From positions 992,001 to 1,056,000 of the forward strand of contig JACDTU010000008.1 of NCBI GenBank assembly GCA_022376465.1: 64,000 nucleotides of DNA, read 5' to 3'. The notes below the pieces were generated by a model, which worked only from the letters and a program-made list of their open reading frames with translations, ran no database searches and was not told the DNA's origin. Position numbers and translations under genes: made by a program. Below are positions 56,373 to 64,000 of the stretch, one piece after another; the stretch's first letter is position 1, and the number at the start of each line of letters is the position of its first letter. The DNA is from Cubamyces lactineus (lineage: Eukaryota; Basidiomycota; Agaricomycetes; Polyporales; Polyporaceae).

Positions 56373-57668
56373 ATGGTCTACACCAACACTCGTCTTACTG
56401 GTCGTCGTTTCTCTGAGGCGACTCGTCGCAACATTCCCCGTCCCCCCAACTTCATTAGGGCACGGCGCACTGTTTTCTACAACCATCTTCCCCGACACAC
56501 CGTCTCGTGCAACGACGAAGGCACCCTCGCCGATCGTGTCAGCTGGGTCATCGTGCACCCCGACCTCTACAGCCATGTCGAGGCCCGTATTGCCCATCTT
56601 CCTGAGGTCAAGGACCTCATCGACGTCTACCGCGCTCTCGCCAGGGCCGCCCCCTCTTACTCTGTTCTCATCAAACACAACCAGAGAACGTCGGCGCCCA
56701 AGTCCGAGAAGAAGAAGGTAGTTCAAGTTGCGAGCGAGGCCTATCAGGCAGTGGTTCAAGCGGCAGAGAAAGTAATTTCTATGCTCGCTAACCCTCAGGT
56801 CGCGGGAGCACTCTCGGACCTGATGCCCCTGCGTAACCAACACGGTACGCATAGTTGGGGGCATGTCTTTTGGCCGCAACGCCTCGATGACTACCCGCAA
56901 GCTATCGAGGTCGATTCTTCGGATGAGGAAGAAGACGAGGACGAGGTACGCTCGGAGGGTGGATGGTCCATTCCCTCGACTGACCCTTGGAAGGTTTCCA
57001 CTCCTGATCCTGAGGAGGAAGCCATCAAATGGGGTCCGACTTCAGTTGAGGGGTCGACCCCGACCCTATCCTCCTCAAGTTCTGACTCCTCCTATTCGGA
57101 AGTCGAGTCTTTCGACTTACTCCCTGAGCTCGAACAACTAGAGCTTAGCACGATCGACGAGCTCTGGGAAGAGGAGTTCCACGAAGCCCTGAAAGTCGCA
57201 GTAAGGGCCCCTTCCCCGCCTCCTCCTCCCCCGACTACGATCACCAAGCACGTCGAAGAACCCCAGGGACGATGCGGTTTCTTTCGTGGAACCGGAGAAG
57301 ATCGGTTCGGATACATCAACTCTCGAGGCGACATTTTCATGGTCCCCAACAGTTCCTTCGGCATCTCTGACGTTCGGATCATGGTCGCATACCATCTCCG
57401 ATGGCCGGAAGCTTCAGTCAGGACCACCCAAGCCGCCTCCCTACTCATCGACGATGTCATCGCCCGGCGTGGAAATTACCCCGCCTTCAAGGTCGACGCT
57501 GAACGCATCGCGACTACTTATCGCGAGGCTTTAGGCATGTCGGCGGCAGAGACTGCTCAATGGGACTGCATTCGAGCAGTAGGTAGCGATGCGGAGCTCG
57601 TCCAGATCTCCCTGGATGTCTTCCGTCCTGAGGTCGTCGAGAGAAACAATGCTATCGTTCACCTCTAA
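56373..57668 (+). CDS. Extra ORF after pol (ORF3), unknown function
   Basis: 431 codons starting with ATG 67 nt after the pol stop and ending 21 nt before the polypurine tract. The N-terminal 160 residues look folded (HPDLYSHVEARIAHLPEVKD). The centre is acidic and Ser/Glu/Pro-rich. The C-terminal 140 residues look folded again (GRCGFFRGTGEDRFGYINSR, VRIMVAYHLRWPEASVRTTQ). There is no signal peptide or membrane helix, so it is not an envelope protein. Third codon positions are mostly C or G, as in the host genes and unlike gag-pol, which suggests a captured host gene. No family was recognised. Confidence 0.75.
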   Translation: MVYTNTRLTGRRFSEATRRNIPRPPNFIRARRTVFYNHLPRHTVSCNDEGTLADRVSWVIVHPDLYSHVEARIAHLPEVKDLIDVYRALARAAPSYSVLIKHNQRTSAPKSEKKKVVQVASEAYQAVVQAAEKVISMLANPQVAGALSDLMPLRNQHGTHSWGHVFWPQRLDDYPQAIEVDSSDEEEDEDEVRSEGGWSIPSTDPWKVSTPDPEEEAIKWGPTSVEGSTPTLSSSSSDSSYSEVESFDLLPELEQLELSTIDELWEEEFHEALKVAVRAPSPPPPPPTTITKHVEEPQGRCGFFRGTGEDRFGYINSRGDIFMVPNSSFGISDVRIMVAYHLRWPEASVRTTQAASLLIDDVIARRGNYPAFKVDAERIATTYREALGMSAAETAQWDCIRAVGSDAELVQISLDVFRPEVVERNNAIVHL

Positions 57669-57689
57669 AGGTCGAGGACGACCTTCAGC

Positions 57690-57699
57690 GGAGGGGGAG
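57690..57699 (+). other. Polypurine tract, element 2
   Basis: GGAGGGGGAG lies 4 nt before the 3' LTR, where plus-strand DNA synthesis is primed in LTR elements. Confidence 0.7.
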
Positions 57700-57703
57700 C
57701 TGA

Positions 57704-58242
57704 TGTTACGAATGTACAATAGGTATTGCGACGTCTCGACGAACTGGTAACGGTTTCTAGTACTTACTCTGTACGATACAAGTATGGTAGGCTCTGGGAC
57801 TCCAGCTACGATTGTATATGGCGGATTCTATGGAACAGTCTCGTATTATCTAGGACTTTCCATGCACAGTTACTTCTGCACAGTGCACAGTCGCTTCCGC
57901 GCAGTGCACAGCGCTTCTGCACAGTACACAGCAGCACTGCCACAGTGTTACTAGGTTCGACTAGCGCTGACTACTATGCACCAGAAAGTCCTTGTATACG
58001 CTAGAACGTTCCGTCTATAGGCTGGTATACATGTATATAAGAGGCGACGCCATAGAGCGACCCTCAGCTTTCAGTCTCTTCGCGAAATACGACTTTGGTT
58101 GCTCGTTAACTCGCTTTCAACTGCAAATACTACTACGCGCTTATCTTCGACAAGCTAGGGCTAGTAGCTGAATAGATACAAGCTCTCTATTCATTGACGT
58201 CTTAAGGCTTGATAGTTTAGAGTCACGCTCGAAAGCGTAACA
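57704..58242 (+). repeat. 3' LTR of element 2
   Basis: Same length and, as far as I can see, the same sequence as 49346-49884. Its TATA box is at about 58034 and its inferred RNA start at about 58066, so it could drive the gene that follows. Confidence 0.95.
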
Positions 58243-58261
58243 ACGGCCTGCTACCATCTTC

Positions 58262-60397
58262 ATGCCTGAGCTTGATATTTTACATGGCTTTTACTTGCAA
58301 ACCCGGCGTATAATCAAACAGTGGGAAGAGAGTCATGGAGGCCCCTTCACAGGTAAGTTATTATTGCCTTTTCGCTCGATGCGGTGATTCAAAACGTTCA
58401 ACGCTACAGCGAGCCTTCAGCTCTTCCCCCGTGCATTCGCGTTGGGAACGAAGACCAAGTCGTATACAACATGTACCGTTGCGGACAAGCCTCTGTTTGA
58501 CTACGCGGAGGAACTCGAACCCATCCCCGCTGACTATCAACCGGCTGCTCAGGACGTGTTGCGCGCGGCTGGCAAGCCCTACGCGCGCTACCTGAAGCCT
58601 CTGCTTGCGGGCCCCCTGTGCGTGAAGGTCCGAGGGAAGGAGATTGTTTTTGCAGCGGGTTTGGTGCGTCTAGGTCATCAATATGGTCAACATACCGCGC
58701 ACCGACACGTACATTTACCAAGCATGCCATGCGCGTTCACTTCGGTCTTGAAGGGAACATCATCCCGGTCCCCACATCCGCTTTTCGTCAGATGATATCA
58801 GTGGACTGCCCGGGTAGCAGCAAGGAAAGGCATCGCGCTGAAAAGATGCGGAGCTTCATGGTGCCACCCGAACTGACTATTCCTGGCGCCCGCGACCTGC
58901 CCAAGAACGGTGAGCAGACAATGGCGATCTTCGCAGCCATTGTAGGTGAAGAAGACACCATATTGATTGTGGATCACAATCGTCTCACCCGCCTGCACAT
59001 GATGAGCCTGGCTAGGCCTTGGAGCGCAGATGACATGATTGTGGACTCCCCGGTGCGTCGTCCACATGCCAAGTACTCCCACATACTAACTTATGTTGAT
59101 TTAGCTCTGGTCTGCGCTCTGGACCACCAACCATGGACCGGACTGGATCGATGAGCCCGAGCTGGCTGCGTCCATGCTCGACATATGGCGACGTGCGACA
59201 CTAGCAGTCAATACCTCCTGCGTGTCTTTGCTCTGCACAGATCTGGTAAGTGCTACAAGTACTGGTCACGGATGACTGATCTGACCGCGACATCAGCCTG
59301 TACGCATACAGATGGACCAAGACAATCTCACCGAGCTCGTCAACAAGGCTCAGAGGGCAAGTTCTATTCTATCCGCCTTGGTCTCAATGCAAGAAGTCTT
59401 CAACGGCTATGGTCAGCATACGGCCATGGATCTCCTGTACCACCTCGCAATATGGCCAGGAATGCCGCCGCGCGAACTCTGCACCGACGAAGACATATAC
59501 CAAAGACTTCGTGCCGGTTTGTCTACTTATGCCTTGCAGTACAGCTCGGCCCGCTTTCAGTCGCGGTGCTTGTTAGTCCCGAATCATGGGCCGCCATTGG
59601 CGTTCAACTATACTAGCGACGACAACTATACTAATCAATTCCTCAACGTGTACCGCAAATGCACGGTGAAGATGGAAGCTGAGTTGTTCAATTACTATGC
59701 TATGCTGGGTCTTTTAGACCCTGCTCACATTATAGGTAACACTGGCGGTGTTGAATCGTTTGACTAGCTCACTAATATGGGTTTCCAGGTGCACCTTATG
59801 TATGCAACGTGAGCGACCTCGCGTTTGTAGCTTACAAGCGCTACGTGCCTGTTTACGAATACAAGGCCGGCTCGACCACGTTTTACTCAATCATTGCAGC
59901 GGCTTGTCCTTCGCACTGGCCAGGAGCTGATAGCAATGCAGTAAGTGCGATCAATTGAAGTGAGATACACTTGTCTCTAACATGTGTAGGCTGTGCCCAA
60001 CGATGTCCGCGCGGCAGGGTTTGCTACAACAATTGGTCTAGCCTCATTCCACGCGTACAAGCAGAATCAGTACGATTGGGAGAACGTAGGAGCAAAAGGC
60101 GGGCGCATCGCAGTGGTACGTCCGCCGTGATGTGCGCAATGCCCATCTGACCTCTGCTAGGAACGGACTGGCAAGCCGGGAAGGCCTGCGAAGGCACGAC
60201 CAACTCGTGAGGCTCTACGGCGGCGCGCTGAACTTGGGGCCCGTATGCTCACCACCGCCAAGGCCAAACTGCAAGCGAGCCTGGAGAACGACGGCAATAG
60301 CTCGGAGCCTGCTCCGAAGAGATGTAGGGTAGCGAAGCTAGCCAATCTGCCCGCGTCTGATCGGATTACTCGATCAATGCGTCGAGCTGAGGCTTAG
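58262..60397 (+). CDS. Uncharacterised 589-residue protein with AT-hook-like C-terminus
   Basis: Eight exons join with all phases correct: 58262-58352, 58410-58663, 58723-59052, 59105-59245, 59297-59735, 59789-59940, 59990-60115, 60161-60397. It begins MPELDILHGFYLQTRRIIKQ, with an in-frame TAA in the pre-insertion sequence just upstream, so this ATG is the likely start. The middle is folded and hydrophobic (MDLLYHLAIWPGMPPRELC, MEAELFNYYAMLGLLDPAH). The basic C-terminus has GKPGRPAKARP, an AT-hook-like core, and PAPKRCR. No enzyme family was recognised; the AT-hook suggests DNA contact. The retrotransposon LTR ends 19 nt before the start codon. Confidence 0.72.
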
Positions 60398-60892
60398 TAG
60401 TAGGCATTCGGACCGTCTAGAGCATTATGTGTATTCCCATATTCACCCCGCCATTTTGCAGTTGCTTGGAAGTTTATCATTTGAACGAGCAGTTTGATGC
60501 TCAATGGGAGTGGTATTTAGTCGATTTTAGACATCCTTGAGCTTCCGACAAACCTCGCTGCTATTGTCCACATCAACGCGCTGTGTTGGCAGAAGTAGGT
60601 CAGTGTGAGACCAGGTAGATAGATCTCGCTTATTTTTCTGCATGCCTCTCTCTTCGCGTATGCTCATCGACCTGCAGGCACCGCCTGCCGGAACCTCTCC
60701 CCAGTGCGTTCTATTGTGGCTCCCAACCCCACCCGATCAGGCGGGCCTACTTCGGCGGCCTACGTAGGGTTTTGCATTGCTGGAGTGTCCGGTGTCTGAT
60801 TGTGCAAGGCTACATCTTGGCAGCTTCGAGTGCGACGAGGTGCGTCTCGTTCAACTTCTCCCCCGACTCTGTCACCCCGCCTTGCACGACTC
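60398..60892. other. Intergenic
   Basis: About 500 bp. It contains the 3' end of the previous gene and probably the promoter of the next. Nothing else was seen. Confidence 0.4.
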
Positions 60893-62389
60893 ATGCCAAA
60901 ACTACCCTCCGATCCACGCGTCAAAGACATCGTTGAGGCGCGTCTTGCTGACGAGAACATTGATTGGCTTCAGCATCTGCAACCTTGTCCAGCTGGTGCA
61001 CGTCACAAGGTTCGCTCCTCATACGGGCATTCTCAATGGGCGCATGTAGGGAATGTCTATGAGATTGTGAGTCAAACTGTCAGTATTCCGGTGGGCGCGT
61101 ACGATACTCAAAGCCTCCCTCTTAGTGCACTTCGAAGCCTCACTGCGACAGTCATTGTTCCCTTCTAAGCAAGCAAATGTCCAAGACAACGCGCTACGCG
61201 ATGTTGACAGACCTTGCAGCGCTCCGCCCTCCTCCCTATGACAAGGAGCTATATTATGCCCAGGCAACAATGTGGAAAGGCATGCTGGAGAACGAGATTG
61301 CGGCGGAGACTCCTGGATCAGCCGATCGTGGACGAGGGAATATGCTGGGAGTTCTCTTAGGGTTGTCTCAGCCGGTTTGCCGTCACAATGGGCACTCTGC
61401 CTCTGCGCGGAGTGCTTCATCCCGTGCACCTTCTGATTCCGCGAGCGTTCAGTCTGAACGAGGCCCCGTAGGACGCCCCGCCAATCCCACATGCGACGTC
61501 GTAGTGTATGCATACGCACCGGTATGTCATTCATCCACATCTAACGATATCTACTCTCCAACCTTGGTACATGCAGGTTGCGAACAAACCGGTTGTCATT
61601 CGCGCAGTAGGCATCCCTCGTGACAATCTGGTCGAGTTCACGTTCGGACAGCCTAAAGTCTATGAGGCTCTCGGCATCGACCGTTCTAGTCGTAACAAGC
61701 CGATCTACGAGATGTGGCATAGGAGCGTCGAGGGATGGTCCCAGTACCCGAAGCCACACCAGCCGGTTTTCCTGGCCCCACACGAGCGAGTCCTCTACCG
61801 CGAGGCGTACGTCTATCACCTCCCGAACGTAGACTTCATCAAGTCTCAGCTGCTGCTGGAAGACCGCCTGGGAGGGCCTCGCCCCGCTGCCCTGCCTGCG
61901 CCCGCGGTCTTTGCAGCTCATGTGGGTACCACTCACGCACCGGCAGCACAGAAGCGGTCGATTTCTGCGCCACGCAATTCTCCTTCTAAGAAGCTCAGAA
62001 TCACGTCGTCGACGGAGAGCATGGCCAACGTCATCGACATCTCCGATGTTTCTGACATTGGAGACTCGGCCTTAGTTCCCGGTGACGAACAGATCTCGGC
62101 CTCCCCTCGTTGCAGTGCGTTCATGGCCATCGCCGGGCGCAAGGGCAAGGACAACGTCGTTGACATCTCCGACTCTGAATGTGACGCCGTCCAGCATTCA
62201 GATAGCAAAGTAGCAGGTCCCTCTTCTCAGCGCGGCGGCGCCTTCAACGCCTTCCCCGCCCGTGTCGGCGCGCATGCAGCCATCGTGGTTTCTGACTCAG
62301 AGGACGACAAGAGCTCGGCGGATTTGGAGGCCGGCCAGGGTGCTCTTGGGGCGGAGGTGATCGTAATCTCGGATGACGAGGAGGAATAA
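60893..62389 (+). CDS. Uncharacterised protein with a C-terminal array of SUMO-interacting motifs
   Basis: The secure part is two exons, 61177-61521 and 61577-62389 (385 residues from MSKTTRYAML). An upstream coding-like exon 60893-61066 (MPKLPSDPRVKDIVEARLAD) can be joined in phase through an acceptor at 61173, giving about 444 residues, but that acceptor is weak. The centre is folded (VANKPVVIRAVGIPRDNLVE, YEMWHRSVEGWSQYPKPHQP). The last 120 residues repeat a hydrophobic-plus-acidic pattern four times: NVIDISDVSD, NVVDISDSEC, IVVSDSEDD, VIVISDDEEE. These fit SUMO-interacting motifs. No family was recognised. Confidence 0.6.
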
Positions 62390-63322
62390 TCGAACCCTGT
62401 CTCATTGCTGTAACCCGTATGTACGCGTCAACGCCCGCCGTGGTACCTTGCCGACGTTCGGGAGCTGTCCATCGCCTAGACCTTGCTAGTGGCCAACGTG
62501 TAGTGTTCAAGACGGCAAAATACTGGTGGCGCAATCTGAGGAGAATCGTCCATCCAAGCTTGCCCCACGGCATCGTTGGTAGCACAAGTGGTACGTGCTT
62601 TATTCGCATGAAAATCAGCAGCTTGTGCTGGCAGTGACCCGGCAGATGTAGAGCTTGTACACGCATGAGCGGGTCCTTTGATGCGTGAGTGAAACTTGCC
62701 ATTCGGTCGTTGCAACGACTGACTTGAGCTCATGCTAGTGTGGTATGATCAGGGCAGCATTAGTGCCCGGGCAACAGACGAACCTTGCACGCGAGATCCA
62801 TAGATAGTCCACGCGTGCAGTGAGCCGGGATTGGGGTGAAGCTGGTGCGGAAAGCCTTTGGGGTTGTATCACCGGCAGACCTGGCCACGATTTGGATACT
62901 CGCAGTATCAGCTGTGCCGCCTTTTGCCCTCCCTGTTCGACGACGCAGTTGCGCCGCTGCCGGACACGCGAATCGTGCGCCAACCTCTTCCGCCCCACCT
63001 CACACATGCCCTCAGGCTGCGTCCTCGTTTTCACAAGCAGCGCTACACTTTGGTCAGTACGTCCGCCATCTGCCCCAGTGCGTGTTCTGCCTTACACGTC
63101 TCTCAGTTGCGCTTTGTCCCGCAGATTGTCTACACCGTAGCACTTCTATCTCGCTCTTGCTCCCCGCGTCACCGAGTTGTGCCCCTGCGCCTTACCTGCC
63201 AGCGTTCTACTCTTGTCCCTGCCGGTGTTCTCCCCTCATCCCTGCGCCATATCTCGTCTGACTCGTCCTACTGCCCCCTATCTCTATCTAATCCCGTTCA
63301 CATACCGCTGTGACGTCTTGCT
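62390..63322. other. Intergenic before the KDZ gene
   Basis: About 930 bp. It may contain the left end of a KDZ transposon, but I found no terminal inverted repeat; its partner would lie outside the window. Confidence 0.4.
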
Positions 63323-64000
63323 ATGTATCGGCGAGTACGGAGGGTGCCACACACGGTACGACGGACCATTGACGGAGCCACTCCGAACGCCAAAGAGTCC
63401 GTCTACGCTGTGTCGTCCAGCGGGAACATATGCCTTACTCAATGCAGCTTGGAATATAGCTGCGACTTGCCACCTTCGAAGAGAGCTCGGACAGAGGCAC
63501 AGGTGTCCGCCGAGGCCCCTACCTCCCTGCCAACTGAACGCCAGATGCCCCCGCCTGGAAGGTCCACAACCATGAATAATGCGACACCTACCGAACCGCT
63601 CTTGTTGGACAACAGTTCCCCCCAGGAGTCCATCGAAACCGCACTCAGTGGAGACATGCCCGAGCACATTCCTGAGCCTACAACTTCCCCACCCACGAAC
63701 GACCGTGACTGCGGGACGTCCTCAGAAAGGAACAAGGTATGCCTACCCCTATGTTGAACTCAGATTCTGTCTTGTACTCATGCTTGCATAGCGATCACCG
63801 TCGGCACGCATGACAGCTTTTAGGGCGCATTTTGAAGATATCCTGACGGACATGTTCTGGAAGGATCACTCGCCCGAAGTGCCTGGACCCTGCTCGACCC
63901 CAGGCTGCCTCGAAAGTGCAACAGTCAGGTGTAGAGAATGTCGAGCGAAGGAGCCTACCTGTCTGAAATGCGCGGCGCGGAACCACCGAAATCTACCATT
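63323..64000 (+). CDS. KDZ transposase, N-terminal part with CxC2 cysteine cluster (runs off right edge)
   Basis: Exon 1 is 63323-63736 and exon 2 starts at 63792. The N-terminus begins MYRRVRRVPHTVRRTIDGAT and passes through a disordered PPSKRAR-containing part. Exon 2 has the FEDILTDMFWKDH lead-in and a cysteine/histidine cluster (CSTPGCLESATVRCRECR, then CLKCAARNHRNLP). This is the CxC2-like zinc-binding region typical of the N-terminus of KDZ transposases in mushrooms. The RNase H-fold transposase core would follow to the right of the window. Intactness cannot be judged. Confidence 0.8.

Larger units (their letters stand above)
49346..58242 (+). mobile_element. Complete chromodomain Ty3/gypsy retrotransposon, element 2 (8,897 bp)
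   Basis: Two 539-bp LTRs bound the element, and the same 5 bp ACGGC flank both sides (49341-49345 and 58243-58247). In order: LTR, self-priming site, ATG-free leader with an open frame, gag, pol in the -1 frame (PR, RT, RNase H, IN, chromodomain), an extra ORF, polypurine tract, LTR. All visible catalytic motifs are intact. It is probably a recent, possibly active insertion. Confidence 0.95.

Noticed and set aside
56373..57668. ORF3 of element 2 as an envelope gene
   Set aside because: No signal peptide, transmembrane helix or Cys-rich ectodomain is visible.
58335..58352. ATG at 58335 as start of the 589-residue gene
   Set aside because: Its frame does not fit the next acceptor at 58409. 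The upstream ATG at 58262 gives the right phase and a better N-terminus.
1..64000. tRNA genes and CRISPR arrays
   Set aside because: I looked for T-loop signatures and for evenly spaced repeats with unique spacers. Only chance GGTTCGA matches without cloverleaf context were found, and the tandem repeats have no spacers.

Overview
The window is from a basidiomycete fungus, most likely an Agaricomycete. Protein-coding genes are split by many 50-70 nt introns with GT-AG or GC-AG ends. Lineage markers include a DUF6534 membrane protein, a KDZ (Kyakuja/Dileera/Zisupton) transposase with a CxC2 cysteine cluster, and chromodomain Ty3/gypsy retrotransposons. All gene models were spliced by eye: outer coordinates should be good to a few bases, and internal junctions are discussed where doubtful.

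Left part (about 1-31.2 kb), a compact housekeeping region. In order: a partial unknown gene (-); Bem1-type polarity scaffold (-); CCR4-NOT subunit 3 (+); mitochondrial ribosomal protein bL12m (-); DUF6534 membrane protein (+); an unresolved coding stretch (-); COMPASS subunit Shg1 (-); uroporphyrinogen decarboxylase (+); CDC14 phosphatase (-); MBP1/SWI4-like APSES factor with ankyrin repeats (+); mitochondrial ribosomal protein uL24m (+); a 683-bp hAT-type MITE with a perfect 8-bp target duplication; an MFS drug/polyamine-type transporter (+); and the small cytochrome c oxidase subunit Cox8/COX7C (+).

Middle (31.4-38.4 kb): a Dicer-like gene (-) whose two RNase III centres look intact but whose helicase motifs are eroded, head-to-head with the 5' part of a SLIP-GC-like GTPase gene (+) that stops where a retrotransposon begins.

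Right part (38.4-64 kb), a transposon-rich island. Element 1 (38451-42032) is a Ty3/gypsy element truncated inside reverse transcriptase. Element 2 (49346-58242) looks complete: 539-bp LTRs with no difference seen by eye, a 5-bp target duplication, gag, a pol with PR-RT-RH-IN-chromodomain, an ATG-less reading frame before gag and an extra 431-codon ORF after pol. Both elements share a TATA box followed about 32 nt later by the probable RNA 5' end, a self-complementary (Tf1-like) primer-binding site, a leader of 650-1070 nt with no ATG at all, and a GGGTTTT slippery site at the gag-pol junction. Between and after them lie four uncharacterised spliced genes with no recognisable enzyme domain but nuclear-looking features (AT-hook, HMG-like segment, SUMO-interacting-motif array). 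A KDZ transposase gene runs off the right edge.

The most interesting observations are the ATG-free yet open leaders of the two retrotransposons, the extra ORF of element 2, a 3' LTR placed as a ready-made promoter 19 nt before a host start codon, and the pseudo-helicase Dicer next to this island.
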